Positions 1 to 12,050 of a DNA stretch of 64,000 nt are shown piece by piece. The stretch comes from Liquidambar formosana (taxonomy: Eukaryota; Streptophyta; Magnoliopsida; Saxifragales; Altingiaceae): assembly GCA_039720395.1 (NCBI GenBank), contig CM077826.1:24632430-24696429 (forward strand), in the 5' to 3' direction. A program made the translations under genes and the position numbers. A model generated the notes under the pieces. It was not told the origin of the DNA. It saw only the letters and a list, made by a program, of their open reading frames with translations, and searched no databases. Every line of letters starts with the position of its first letter. Position 1 is the first letter of the stretch.

Positions 1-1600
1 TCCTTTTGAATTATGAAGTTGTTAATGCATACAGTTCGGTTTTATATAACCAAAGATTACGTATATGTTTAATTCTAGGCGACTGCTAAATATAGAACCG
101 AACAATACAGTAATGTTCGATATTATAAGGTCGAGCAATATACATATGTTAGTCGACTAAAAATTTCAGTAATCAATTTTAGTCCAAATCTCATGATGTA
201 GTTGACTAAACCCTGATTTTTCAAAGTTTAGCCTAGTTTTCAAGTGTTTTCAACACTTGGTTCAATTTGTATCAATTTAGGCCTTTAGTAATTGATAAAT
301 TCAGTTCAATTAAGGGTCCTAAGGTCCTTCTAAGTCAATAAGGTAAAGTTATGAGCAATTATGTACATTTGGAAACCTAAAACCTTACTTGTAGCCTAAA
401 TGTGACTTCATTGACACTGTTTACATGGCTTGAGGTGCTTGTAGGTCTTTTGTTTGCTTTTTATGCTCTCATTGAATCATGCTTGATTGTCCTTGATGTT
501 TTGAACACGAGCTTTGAGTTTCATGGCATGGTTATGCCTTTGAGTCCATGTTCTTGAGTCATTTGATCCTTAAGCTTATGCTTGAATTGATTTATGCTTG
601 AGTCCCTAGCTTTGATCATAGATTTGACATTTAAACCATTAGCACTAACATTGATCCTTTGTTATCATCAAAAGCTCAAATATGCCCTTGGTTGAAAACC
701 TTAGGTCTAATAGAGGTGTTTAGTATTCTATCCAGATTTGATTTAGTTTTTCTAATGATGATTTGAGCATGAATATGGTTGGTTTGAGCATGATAATTGC
801 CCTATGGCATACATGGGGTGATTAATCGGTGATTTCTCAATGTTTTGAGATGATTGGCACATAGTAAGTTGGTTCATAGTAAGTTTTGTATGAATTACTC
901 CCTTCTCTCTTTTAGGTTATTCTCTTTATATTGAATCATGATAAGTCTTGAGTTTCCGTTCTTTTCAAACTCTTTATTCTCTTCAAAGTTCCCTTTTTTA
1001 TAAACCCCTTAATAAATGGAAACTTAGAATTTATGGTAGTTCCTTGTGAAGAGAATGACCCCCTTCTCTATCGAATTACGTGACTTTGATCCTTACATCT
1101 TTGCATGTGGAGTACGTAGGCGTTTATTTAATGTTTAAGTCCACCCTAGGATACAAAGTATTCTAGATTTTCTTTTCTTTTCTTTCTTGTATTCTTTATC
1201 TCTCTCTCTACTGCTTTCCATATCTCTCATATTTGTTCATGAATGTTTATGAACGCTTTATGGATGAATAGGTGGTTATAAATGATTTTTTACATATGCA
1301 TGGTGACTAATTAGGAAGTGATTGAAATAGCTCATATAAATTAAGAGACCCATCTTAGGGTGATGTGGATGCCTATAGAATGTTTCCTATAACCTTCTCA
1401 CATCGTAACTTAGTCTTCGAATCCTCTCTTGTTTTGTTAAGACCTATTTTTTCTTAATTGGAGTTATGTGTTTGGGTTTTTAAAAAGGTTTTCTTTAAAA
1501 TGTTTTATGGTTTCCTCTTTTTCTTAAAAAATGAGGTGGCGACTCCTTATTTGTTTTGTTTTTGTAAACCTTAAAAACATATTTTTATTTATTTAAATCT
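1..1600. other. intergenic; possible Tat/Ogre-like gypsy LTR remnant
   Basis: I find no gene here. The block at about 680-1580 looks like the 3' part of a Ty3/gypsy LTR. It has T-rich LTR-like sequence, a 'gtacgtaggc' motif at about 1111 (common near the LTR end of Tat/Ogre elements) and 'gtggcgactcc' at about 1534, which resembles the start of the tRNA-Arg primer-binding site used by that group. The primer-site match stops after about 11 bases, and no gag or pol follows. This is an inference from short motifs. Confidence 0.3.
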
Positions 1601-1927
1601 CTACACTTTTTAAAATGGCCGATCAAAACCTGTGGTTCACACCCGTCAGAGAAGAGGCGTCGCTTAACCGTCGTCAGAGAGATGTTGTCGATGGGAACCA
1701 TGGGAGAGTTATAGCCATTGTCATAGAAGAGCCATCGCCGGTGGGAGTTGTTGCCGGTGGAACTATGTGAGGGAGGAATAACCCAAAACAAATCTTAAAA
1801 ATAGAAAAGGATAAAACAGAAATTTCCAAAAAATGGTTTTTCTTATGCTAAAGGAATCTCTAAAAAATGGGGTTATGGAGTTAAAAATTCTTATGGTGGG
1901 GTTATTGTTAAAAGCAGTCCCCTATTA

Positions 1928-2200
1928 GGAGTAATTGTCAATTTCTCTTTCTTTTTTCTTTTTTTTTGGTACCATTAACTTTGGAAGTAGTGTCAATTTA
2001 GGCTACAAATCTGGGATTGACTCGATTTTGGGACAATTTTGAATTTTGAGTTAAATAATTTTTGGGAATTTCCTTAATTTTTTGGATTTTATAAAAATTC
2101 CCAAAAATTGGATTTTCTAGATTTTTCAAAAAAATTATTTCCTTAATGGACTAAATTGACACTACCTCCAAAGTTGATGGTACAAAAAACAATTAATCCA
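1928..2200. mobile_element. short inverted-repeat element (MITE-like)
   Basis: The left end reads ggagtaattgt and the right end, reverse complemented, ggattaattgt. Just inside, 'accattaactttggaag' pairs with 'accatcaactttggagg', both followed by tagtgtcaattta. The inverted repeats run about 70 bases with mismatches. The centre is AT-rich and non-coding. I could not define a target-site duplication, so the superfamily is open. Confidence 0.45.
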
Positions 2201-2220
2201 AAATTTTTATAACTTTTCAT

Positions 2221-2263
2221 CCCGTGCATAGCACATGCTATTCACATTCTATGTATGCACGGG
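2221..2263. repeat. GC-rich hairpin, Helitron-terminus-like
   Basis: The arm cccgtgcata pairs with tatgcacggg across a 20-base loop. Stems of this kind (cccgtgc/gcacggg) often lie close to the 3' end of plant Helitrons, but no CTAG terminus follows directly, so only the hairpin is certain. Confidence 0.4.
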
Positions 2264-2337
2264 TCTCACACTATTATATCTAAATAACATTTACCCATGT
2301 TTCTCTCTTATCCACATAGCGATGATGTTAATCACCG

Positions 2338-2606
2338 AAGGTGGAAGCCTAGTGGTGAAGGCTTGGGTTTCAAGTGATCGCGAGTTTGAGACATGGTGCC
2401 CCCTTTGAACTCCCTTCTATTCTGGCCCGCTATGTAGCCGCTACACCCTTAGAGTGGTGGTGAGATGACGGGCTCGTCCTTTGGGTAGTAACTATGGTTC
2501 AAACCAGACATTCCTCGGCGGGTAGAAACTCCTATGGTAACACCCAAGGGTGGATTGCTATTGTTGGTTGCTTCCCTCTGCCTTTCCACTTAGCCAAAAA
2601 AAAAAA
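2338..2606 (+). mobile_element. SINE-like element with oligo-A tail
   Basis: The head 'gaagcctagtggtgaagg' resembles a tRNA A box (TRGCNNAGTGG) and 'gcgagtttgagac' about 40 bases on resembles a B box (GGTTCGANNCC). The body ends in 11 A residues at about 2596-2606. The order head, body, A-tail is that of a plant tRNA-derived SINE. No flanking target duplication was found. Confidence 0.4.
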
Positions 2607-2879
2607 GACACTCTCTTTGTTATTTGTACCCATGATATGTTTATGGTTAATTTTTAAAATTTCATTCTATGCCTCTTTTAATGGTTGTCATTATTTTATT
2701 TTTATTTTTATTTTTGTTATTTTGGATTTTTTCAATTTCTCAATCTGTAATATTTCATTCGGCAATTTATTTTGTTATTTGATTTTATATTTTGTAGTTG
2801 AAGCTTTTGATAAGATAGTAAGTTTCTTTCTTTCAGAAATATTGTTTATGGAATACATTCAACTTTAAGTAAAAAATTT

Positions 2880-2940
2880 ACTGTCATTTCTTATAGTTCT
2901 AAAATCTTAATCGGATGCATCGCACGGGTTTAGCTCTAGT
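2880..2940 (+). mobile_element. possible Helitron 3' end
   Basis: 'gcatcgcacggg' is followed 11 bases later by CTAG and then T at 2936-2940, the order expected of a Helitron 3' terminus (hairpin, then CTRR next to T). The left hairpin arm is degenerate and the 5' end was not identified. Confidence 0.25.
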
Positions 2941-4081
2941 TAATATATACATTCAAATATCTTAATTGTCTTAATCTCTTACATTTACGACTATGTGTAA
3001 ATGGAGTTAAGGTTTAGCAATGAACACTTTTTATAGAGTGACAGGTAAAATCGTGTTTTCACTATTTGATAGGGACAAAAGTAATATTGAGATATCTTAT
3101 TATGACGGGTGAGGACGAGTTTTCAAGACAATTACAATTCCGTCCTAGACCCATCAATGTTAGAACTCTATCCCAATAAGGGTCCCGGATAACCCTGGCT
3201 CGTTGCCATCCCTAGGTGAGTGGTATATCTAGGGGTAGGCGAAGGCATGGGGTTCAAAACCTCTCCAGTTTAATTTTCTCCATTTTCCTTCAGTGTACGG
3301 CTTACAATGCGCCACATTGTTTAAAGCCGATCAAACTTGAAATGGCCACATCGGTCAACCGATTTAGAGGCACACTTAAGAATAGCCATGACATTTTTTC
3401 TTTCTCTTAATCAATTTAACATCATATTTTATATTTTGTTACTTATTTTTCTGCAATTTTTCAAGAGTTGGACTTATAAAGTCATGGTGTCTCTCTTAAG
3501 ATTCACCGTATGGATTCAAATGGGACGAAATCTGTGTTGGGTTTCTTTCTTTCTTCTATAAAAATTCTAACAAGTCAATGCCTTGGTGTTGGTAACTGGA
3601 ATCGATGCAATAAGAAAGGACTCGAGTGTTGAATCGGTGTGCGTAAGTATGTATCACAAAGATGCACATATTAGATCACGTGCTAATAAATTAATAGATT
3701 AAGTGCTAATAAATCAATCATTTGCTTGCAAATTGCATTTATAATCCAAATCCAATCGGCAAGGGAATTGCAAACAATGCCGTGAGGAGGTCAGTAGAGT
3801 TTTGTGTCTGATGAGAAAATCAGAAAAGGAAATTCACCTCACTGAATCAAACCACTATGGTAAAACCCAAATCAACTCCAAAACAAGAACGTGTACGTAC
3901 CCTCAAAGGTGGTATAGTTGTGGGGTGTTTGCATCTATTCTCACGCTAAATTCAATAATTAAGCATTGAGATGACAAGTTTTAAAGTGCAACTCACTTTT
4001 CTTTTATCTCAATTTGTTGATTTACCATTTTACCCATAAGTTTTAACTAATGGTAATTGTGATTGTGGGGCAGATAAGTTG
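2941..4081. other. intergenic, no gene recognised
   Basis: Both strands lack recognisable coding sequence. A short tRNA-like patch at about 3217-3275 ('gtggtatatctagggg' then 'ggggttcaaaacctc') may be a decayed SINE head. The rest is unassigned AT-rich sequence. Confidence 0.5.
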
Positions 4082-4089
4082 ACAATGGC

Positions 4090-4579
4090 TAGGGGTGCAA
4101 CTTGGTTCGGGTAGACCTGAGAATCAGACCGTTCCGAGCAATTCAGTCTAATCCAGTCTAAGCCAAACACTAATCGGTCCGATTCTCGGGCCACAATTTT
4201 AAGAACCGATGAATTCGGTCCGGTCTATGGTTTAGGGGGTTTTAAAACCGGCCCGAACCAAATTCCCGAATTACGGAAAAAAAAATTAAAAAAATAATAA
4301 AAAAGATATATATATATACATGATTAATGTTTATATTAATATATTATACTCCATATATAAGTATTATTGCATAAATAATAATACTTATTAAATACAGTTA
4401 TTATCTTTTACAAAAACAAAAAAACAAAAAACTAAGAACTGGACCATTTTTGCTGGTCCGGTCTGGTCCCAATACAATTTTCGGTCCAGTTTCGGTCCAA
4501 TTTTTGAGGTCCCAAATTAATTCAATCCGGTCCAAATATACCCCTAGCCTGGACCAACCCGGACCGAGTTGCACCCCTA
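4090..4579. mobile_element. hAT-like MITE, TAGGGGTG termini
   Basis: The element starts taggggtgcaacttgg and ends in the complement of taggggtgcaactcgg. The flanks are acaatggc (4082-4089) and acaatgac (4580-4587), an 8-bp duplication with one mismatch, as expected for hAT elements. The interior is non-coding. Confidence 0.65.
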
Positions 4580-4764
4580 ACAATGACCTAACAATGACGG
4601 TGGTGATGGAACCACCTTCACAGTGCCTAGTAGTAGTTGGTGATGGTGTTAGCATGGGAAGGGTAGTGGTGCCTCTATTTAATTATTAATTACGTTTAGA
4701 AGAGTGTCTATTGCAAATTTGAAATAGCTTTGAGGGGTGATGGTGGTGGGGGCCAGGAGCCCGG

Positions 4765-5012
4765 GACTGGTGTGATAGGAAAGAAAGATAAGATGGAAAG
4801 ATTAGCCCCATCTTGTCTTTCTCGCCCAAGATCATTGGTGTGGTGAATATACTTTAGAAACATATTTTCTAGGGTTTTGTCATTCATAATCAATAAAACA
4901 CTACTATGGTTGCTAATATTCATCAAGCCAATCATCATGGGCAAGAACGGTAAGATGGTGCGATTAGATGGAACTAATCTTTCCATCTTATCTTTCTACT
5001 GGTTACAGCACC
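4765..5012. mobile_element. foldback MITE
   Basis: Two arms of about 70 bases are inverted: 'agaaagataagatggaaag' at about 4782-4800 reappears as its complement at 4978-4997. More distal and proximal parts of the arms also pair, with mismatches. It is non-coding, and the superfamily is not determined. Confidence 0.45.
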
Positions 5013-5090
5013 ACACAAACAAGGAAGTGAGATCCTCATGGGATGCATAAGGAATTGTGACTCATTCCTTTGTTTTCGGTACTCTTTATG

Positions 5091-5338
5091 GGCCAATTCT
5101 ATTGGTACCCTAACAAAAAATTGGGTACCATATCTATAAGGTTATTTCAAATGGTAAGTGAGCCACTTGAAATGATAAGTTAGTCACTTCAAATGATAAG
5201 CGGTCACTAAATGGTTAGTGGATCACTTTAAATGATAAGTTAGTCATTTTAGGCCATTTCAAATGATAAGTGAGCCAGTTCGAATGGTAAATGAGTATGG
5301 TAATGTAAAAACCTTGTAGGTATCATAAAATTACCCCT
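5091..5338. mobile_element. MITE with internal short tandem repeats
   Basis: The termini resemble each other inverted: 'ccaattctattggtaccc' against the complement of 'ggtatcataaaattacc'. The interior carries about five imperfect copies of a motif like 'caaatgataagtgagcc'. A related element with similar ends lies at 27434-27620. Confidence 0.4.
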
Positions 5339-7270
5339 CTACAGGTGGTAGACATAATCATGGGCAACAATATCTAAAAAATCTTCAATATATTGGCGAT
5401 ATATCCATGTGTTGAACCTCCTAGATATGATATGTAACTTACAGATATTTTTGTAATTTATCGATTGAGAAATCTTGGTATATCAAAAATAAATATCAAG
5501 GATATGTAAAAAAAATCAGTAAAAAAAATGTTGATTTAACGAGAATATATTGTAAATATCATTGATATATCGACAATATCGGTTACAAATGATGTTATTA
5601 TAGAAAATATAATAATCGTATCAAGGACTTTCATTTAACTTTAACAAAAATTTTGACACAGTAGATTTATAACAGGAAAACATAGTCTCATAACTTGTGT
5701 TGCACACACATACAAATTACAAAGCACACATTTAACTATTTAAGTATATGGGCATAGTCGTATAGGTTGATATGGGCCACTGAAATCCTGGAGCATGCTG
5801 TTCCAGAATAATGTGAGCATCATTAAAACATTTGCAATCCTACCTATGTATCAATAGTTCAATCTCCCTCTAATCTCAACACATTATTAGTAATAAAGAA
5901 CATGGGGAAAGATCATACGATTGGTTCAGGAAAGGTTTACCAATTGAAAATATCCAAATTCAATAATTTATTTATCAGATTAATTCCTACCAAATTTTGA
6001 AGAAGTGTATAATTATTATTTTTGTAAGAAATCAATTTTTTTTTGGGAGGTTTACCAACCAAGCTTGCACCTAAAGATCTCCCAAATTTCATAATTTATT
6101 CATTGAATTCCAACTAAATTTTTAAGCATTGTATAATATTTTGGTAAGAAATTTTTTTCCAACAACCAAAAAAAAAAAAAAAAAAAAAAACGGAAGAAGA
6201 AGAAGAAGAATATTTTGGAATATATATGTAGGAGAATATGAGCCGATCGAATCATTACAATAATGTAATTGAGATACATAGAATCATTACAATAATGAAA
6301 TTGAGATATGTATCTCAATCCCAATCTTTGAGATTTGATTGGTATGATTTGGTTAGGAGGATGAATATTTGATCAATCTTAAGTTATCTCTTTTCCATAT
6401 TTAAGTTATGTTTAGACTTTTATTTAAACCTAGATAGGGGTAATTTGTAAGCATGCAATTATAAATGAAAATCAGTTTTTCTATAATATATATATATTTT
6501 ACTTTATTTTATTTGATAGAAAGACGATCAATGAAAACTATTATTAAGAAAAATCAAAAACAAAGACAGCATGGAATTGGTCCCTTATACAAGCTGGGAC
6601 CTTTTCTCCAACCAAACTTGTACATCATCCACCTTCCTAGCAAACCTAACAATGCCATGAGAATATTACAATGGATATCCTTGAAAATTAAACCCATTTT
6701 CAAAAGATCCCCTCTTAACCACTTCAAGATTATCGCCCTTCCTAATTAATCATTGATTTCAACCCCAATTCCTCCCCAAAATCCACAACCAATCGCTATC
6801 TAATCTTTTGGATGCTACTGTTACCAATTGCCTGTCATAGTCTCACACTGCAATCCCCAACCTCACATTGATATTGTTAGGGGTGGAAAAGTCCTACAAG
6901 ATGCCCCAAACACGACGTGAACCTAACATGAAGTTAATAAGTTTGGTTTATTATACAAGTTCAAGTGGAAATCGAGTCGCGTAAAACAAGTATTTGGTTC
7001 CATTCAGTAGAAAATTTAATTCCACCCTGTCTCAACTCAAACTGAGCCTTAAAATTGCAATAATTCATAGTGATCCTTGGGCTTAAAGGCATATCTTGAC
7101 TCAATACGGGCATGTGCTTTATAGAAGTCTTGGTTTTGACTACAAGGATATGTGTATTGCTGGGTCCTTTGGTTTGGAAAAACATAAATAAATAATCTTG
7201 CAACAATTTGGTCGCCCTCACTATGAGTTGTTGCGGATCCCTCTTCTCCCTTTCAAAAAGTAAAAGATTT
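5339..7270. other. intergenic AT-rich sequence
   Basis: No gene is recognised. A diverged tandem duplication of about 114 bp occupies about 5931-6155; both units begin aggtttaccaa and end near ttggtaagaaa or ttgtaagaaa. The second runs into an A22 tract followed by a gaa repeat. A smaller duplication containing atcattacaataatg lies at about 6251-6303. The gatatatcgacaata patch at about 5564-5580 resembles the element nested in the LINE at 43.5-44.2 kb. Confidence 0.5.
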
Positions 7271-7273
7271 TTA

Positions 7274-7531
7274 GGGTTTGCTTGGATAAACTTCTACTTT
7301 CTATTCTTTTACTTTTAAGATTAAAGAAATAACTTCTTCTTTTTTATAGTATTTATATTGTAAAATTTTGATAATTACTTTTAAAAGTTGAGATAACATG
7401 AATTTCTTACTATCTAACTCAACTTTTAAAAGCAACTTTCAAAATTTTTCACACTCAAAATTAACAATTTATTTTTTTAAAAAACTTTTAAAACTAAAAA
7501 TCAAGAAGTAAAAGTTAATCCAAACAAGCCC
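7274..7531. mobile_element. Tourist-like (PIF/Harbinger) MITE
   Basis: The start gggtttgcttggat and the complement of the end, gggcttgtttggat, form the terminal inverted repeat. TTA flanks both sides (7271-7273 and 7532-7534), which is the target duplication typical of PIF/Harbinger MITEs. It is 258 bp long and non-coding. Confidence 0.65.
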
Positions 7532-7684
7532 TTACTATGTCAATCATCCAAATCACCATTATGATTTGTGTCATACTATCCTTCCCAACTATTAACTGTT
7601 AATGTCGGGTATATAATGCTTAATTTTTCTTTTCCTTTTTTTAGTACCAACCTTACACCCAAACCACTGGTGAGATCTCCCCAT

Positions 7685-8291
7685 CAGGGCCAGTTCTGAG
7701 TTTTTTGGGGCCCTAGGCGAACTCTTAAAATGGGATCCTTCATACCTTTTTTTTTTTTTTCCTAGTACCAACATAAAGTTTGCACATCCCATTGATTTTA
7801 ATTTCTTAAGAATTTTTTTTAAAAAAAATATAAAAGGTTTTTAAGAAAATTAACCGTATAATCCACTAGAAAACATCATTTTGAATAACTTTGCATAATA
7901 AATTTTTTCTAAAATCTTTCGTTTAAGTGGACTTTTTGGCAAAAAATTAAACATAGTTGGTAAATTATCAAAAAAATCCACTTAAACAATAATTTTTTTG
8001 GAAAAACTTTCTTCTGCAAAGTTATTCACAATGATGTTTTCCTGTAGATTATGTAACAAATTTTTATAAAAACCTTCTATATTTTTGGTAAAACATTGAT
8101 AAATAAAAATTAGTGGGGTGTGCAAATAAAATTAAGGAGTTGGAATAACCGTTCTATTTGGAAAAAAATAAATAAATAAATAAAATTCAACCTACTACCA
8201 GGGTTAGTTCCAAAATGGGACCCTCATTTTTTAGCCAAAATATGGGACCTTAGGCGGCCGCCTTGCTCGCCTACCCCTAAAACCGGCCTTA
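7685..8291. mobile_element. MITE with foldback core, copy 1
   Basis: The left end cagggccagttctgag pairs with the complement of the right end, taaggccggttttagg. ctccccat flanks both sides (7677-7684 and 8292-8299). The bases just outside make an alternative 9-bp duplication with one mismatch. The interior is a long imperfect inverted repeat (from about 7815 to 8100) that recurs inside the elements at about 20860-21295 and 52555-52965. The 8-9 bp duplication fits hAT or Mutator-like origin. Confidence 0.6.
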
Positions 8292-8299
8292 CTCCCCAT

Positions 8300-9245
8300 A
8301 CTAATTTTCTTCGCAAAAAGTGGGTCAAATTTTCAATTCTCTAATCCTCATTGAGTAGGGGAAAGATACCATTCAGATTAGGAGACTAGCTGTCAAATCA
8401 AGTAGTTAAACTTATTTAATTAGTAGATGGCAACTAGATTAGGCAATGAAGATTTTTGGACTCCTAGAGCTAGCTGGGGTTAAAATCCATATTCATTGGC
8501 TTTCTCATTAATGGGTTGTGCATGTGTTTCTTATGTGTAAATAAATAAAATAAATAAAAAAAAACTTCTAATAAATTATCCTTGTGATGATGTTCCTAAA
8601 AGGAACCAAAAAATTTTGATGCAAACATTATACATGAAATGAGTGCGGGCAAATTAACCCAGATTATTTTTTTTTTCAGTTATAGAGCCGTATGTGCTAA
8701 GCAGTCTAAATTAGACCCGTTCCCACATGACTCACATGAGTAACTTCCTGTGATTCGAAGAGCTAAGAAGAAATCAATGAATACTTCATCTGTTTGGACT
8801 TTTTGAGTGCTGCCAGTCTAAATCAGACCAACCGTTGGGCTACGACGATACACTTCTTGCCCCTTAGCGCAAATGGTGGAGATTGGAAAAAACAGTCACA
8901 CAAAACGTGTTCTTCATGGCTTCTTAAGGCAAGTAAACCCTATTATTAGGGTTAGAGCTAGGCCCACCTTGTTTTAAAGGTTAATGATGTTGATCTCAAC
9001 CGTCAAATGCGAGATTCAAATTTCTTATGTGGAATTTTTGTCAAGAATTCAAAAAAGTCTATCTATGCCGACAAATCATTAAGTAAGACGTTAGAACAAG
9101 TTAAATCAGTCTTCGGATTAATAATTTTCATTTCCGGATGTTTTGTTTTGAGCTATCAATATTTCGTCCCAAAAAAAAAAAGAAAAAAAAGGGGAAAAAT
9201 TTTAGAGCAAAAAAGGGCTCCCCATGCTCTAATGGCTGCATGGTA
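8300..9245. other. intergenic, no gene recognised
   Basis: This stretch holds unassigned AT-rich sequence. Two open frames of 60-80 codons show no recognisable protein. 'agtctaaattagacc' at about 8703 and 'agtctaaatcagacc' at about 8815 are a short near-repeat. Nothing else could be supported. Confidence 0.45.
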
Positions 9246-9249
9246 GGAG

Positions 9250-9418
9250 GAATTTTTTTTTTATTATTTTAAATTTAGATATGTATGTATTTTTATTTTT
9301 ATTTTTGGTCAAAACATGTGCGCCCACACACACGCATAATCGAAATTAAAATCTCCGTAAACCCCATACCCTTGTTGGGATGAAACATGGCATTAGACCT
9401 AAGGGTCATTGGTATATG
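9250..9418 (-). mobile_element. SINE, minus strand, decayed
   Basis: On the minus strand a tRNA-like head 'gacccttaggtctaatgcc' is followed by 'gcgtgtgtgtgggcgcacatg' and an A-rich tail (poly-T on the plus strand at 9251-9261). The same order with better-kept boxes is seen at 13997-14142, so the two are copies of one SINE family. Confidence 0.4.
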
Positions 9419-9661
9419 TATTATTTTGTTTGAATAAAGAAAAACAAAACAAAAAATATACCCAATCATGTATATTGATTATTTTGGTGTATGTATTGTG
9501 GAATTCTTTGAATTAGTTCCGCATATGATACATTTTTTCCCCCTTTTGTTTGAACAAAGAATAAAGAAGAAAAATACAAGCTATGACCTTTCTTCACAGT
9601 GTGTGTAGTCAATTTTGGATGGGATTTTTATCCTCTCTCCCATAGACCCAATTGTCACGTA

Positions 9662-11518
9662 TCATGTGTAGTCAATCATGCATTGATCCACCGATACATG
9701 CAATGTGGCTGATACCGGCGTGTCCGATTCCACGGTGACACGGTTCCCGGATACGTTCCGCAACATATGGTTAGGAAACGATGCCCCTGCCTGTAATGTG
9801 TACTGTACGTTGTTTATAAGGTTAGGAAATAAGAGGACCCGTGAGAAATCAACGGTCCACGTCGTACCATTCCCCCATATTGACCCCCTAGCGACCGTCG
9901 ATTTACGTGTCATCCCTTCTACAGAATTTCGATCGACCACAACTTGATCAATGTTGGTGAATGGACCTTTTGATTGATCCAATTGAACTATATTCACCCC
10001 AGTATAATCACCCGAAAACATATTATCGACAATGTTGACGCTCCGAACTATACCTTCCAAAGACTTGATTAAAATGAAGGCATTGCCAAGAAAGAACGAG
10101 CCTGTGATGTGGAGCTGCACCGGGTCCTCGGCCACAATCCCGGTGTAATCCAAGTAGCAATTCGCAATCCGGGTTTGGGTCAACCCGGGTGCTCGGATAT
10201 AAATTCCGGCCCCACCCAATGCAGTGGCCTTGTTATAACAATGTACCCCGGTTATCATATTTGCCTGGCCTGATATCATAATTCCAATAGACGCTGAAAA
10301 TATGACCACATCGGTGATGGCATTATCGTTGCCGATGATATTTATTCCGATGCCCGGAAAAATCTTTCTCCCGGTGGTCTGCGCCGATGTTGATGTATTG
10401 GCCGAGGAAGGAGTTTCTGACGAAGGTTTCATGGCCAGTCTTGGATTAGTATACCGTCGGTGGAGAAGTGTGTGATGTAACAATTGTCTACGGTGGTTCT
10501 CAGTGAATTAATTATGGCAATGCCACCACCCTCTGTAGTTGGAGTCCTAGCATGAGATTCCTGAGGGTAATATCTTCGTATGACATTGAATTTGTCGACG
10601 GCCACAGCTCGATCAGATGTCGATCACCTGGAAAATCATTGGAAGCACGAAGTGATCCACCGTGTATCTGTCACACAAAAATAAGCCCCCATAACCAAAG
10701 TTAATAAAATACTCCATATAGTATTATAAAGTCAGTCCAATTTTATCAAGTTCCCAGTACTATGTTACATGCCGACTTTTGATTTAAAACATAGTTTTTA
10801 AATTCAGTTAAAAACTAGAGATTAATAGTCTGCATGAATTTTATGGTTGTTAATTGATTGTTAAGCAATTTAAGTGATAAAAATATGGTGGAGGGGCCTA
10901 CCATAAAGTTTCCACCGCTAGTATCCGGTAGACGCAGCGGTCGGCTGATCATATATGTTCCTCCATCAAGGTGAATCTCAGTGCCTCCGAGATTAGTAAT
11001 CCCCTCCATCAAGTATCCATCGACCGGAGATCGAAAAGCCTCCAAAATAGCTTGCTGAAGTGCTTCTGTGCTGTCCGATCTTCCAGTGGGATCGGCACCG
11101 TACTCGGTCACGTGATGAACACGTGAACTCGGAGACGAAATCTGCATCACAACCATCATATATATAAGGATCATGAAAAATAAAAATTATTGAGAACAAT
11201 AAAGATTAGCCAATTTCGTAAGCCTAGGCAAAATACCCCTAATCATTAATCCCCCCCCCCCCCCCCCCCAAAAAAAAAAAAAAAAAAAAAAAATGGGGAG
11301 AAGAAGGAGGCCAAAGAATTTATGGTACTCACGGGTGTGGAGCTGCTCAGGGAAGAGGAGATGCTACTGCGGATATAAGATGCCTTGATCGAAGCCATTC
11401 GCCTCATCTGATTATGGTAACCACTCACACCGGAATAAGAGCTCTCTCCATGATAAAAAATTACATTTATGCTCACAAACAACATTAGCAGCTTCACTAG
11501 TATAGCACTTCTGGCCAT
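9662..11518 (-). pseudogene. QRT3-like: QRT3-like polygalacturonase with frameshifts
   Basis: Exons are 11518-11333, 11141-10902 and 10667-9662, with GT-AG introns. Exon 1 encodes an N-terminal signal peptide (about residues 1-25) and exon 2 the pectin-lyase-fold start (VTEYGADPTG, then LDGGTYMISRPLRLPD). Exon 3 carries the right-handed beta-helix (INIIGNDNAITDVVIFSA, YLDYTGIVAEDPVQLH, VDQVVVDRN-like). Arabidopsis QRT3 acts in pectin breakdown of the microspore mother-cell wall so that pollen grains separate. Total coding length, after discounting four extra bases, would be about 475 residues, the usual family size. The four single-base insertions sit at about 10546, 10530, 10437-10442 and 10352; read literally, the frame stops at about 10519. 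Family assignment is firm. Whether the locus is dead or the indels are sequence errors is open. Confidence 0.75.
11251..11293. repeat. C19-A24 homopolymer pair
   Basis: Nineteen C are followed directly by 24 A in intron 1 of the QRT3-like locus (T24 then G19 in the transcript). Such tracts are prone to length error in assembly. Confidence 0.9.
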
Positions 11519-11576
11519 CGTAGCTTTGATTTTTTAGTGTGAAAGAGAGGAGATCGATATGCACTCCTAGCGTCTT

Positions 11577-11584
11577 CCTTTATA
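11577..11584 (-). promoter_or_regulatory. TATA box candidate of the QRT3-like locus
   Basis: On the minus strand tataaagg lies 59 bases upstream of the ATG at 11518, placing a transcript start near 11550 with a 5' leader of about 30 bases. This is a plausible plant core promoter by spacing only. Confidence 0.4.
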
Positions 11585-11954
11585 GACGCTCTGATTGCTG
11601 CTTTGTATATGTTTTTCAAAGGCGTTCTGGATCTGGAAGGTTGGAAAATTTTCCTATAGAAACAACACAGGAAATTTCTTCACCTAGAAAAAAAAGGGGT
11701 GGAAGAGAAAAAGGGGCAGTTGGAAGTCTAACAGTGCCTGAAAGCGTGGAACACCTTTTCAATTTGAACTACCCACCTTATAGTAACAAACGAAATGGGT
11801 ATAGTCTATATCCAGAATTAGAAATTTGATGACTATAGAGAGATTTGAACTGGGCAGACATGAGAAAGCAGACAAAAACTCCAGAATTTGAATACTTATA
11901 AGGAGGCGGCGTCCGTAGGGTGCCGCTGCCGCCCCCAACATACATGGACTCTTG

Positions 11955-12050
11955 GGTCCTCATAGTTTTTGGACTCTAAGCAATATGATGTTGACAAACA
12001 ACCAGACTATCCCTCCCTCCTTAGGGTGACTTTTCCCTTTGTTTTCTCCC
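11955..12050 (+). repeat. outlying fragment of the 683-bp array unit
   Basis: The stretch from 'ggactctaagcaatatgat' through 'ccagactatccctccctcc' to 'ctttgttttctccctc' matches the end of the tandem unit at 17200-17290 and 17885-17970. It marks a further copy whose continuation resumes at about 15020, just left of the Mutator-like element. Confidence 0.6.
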
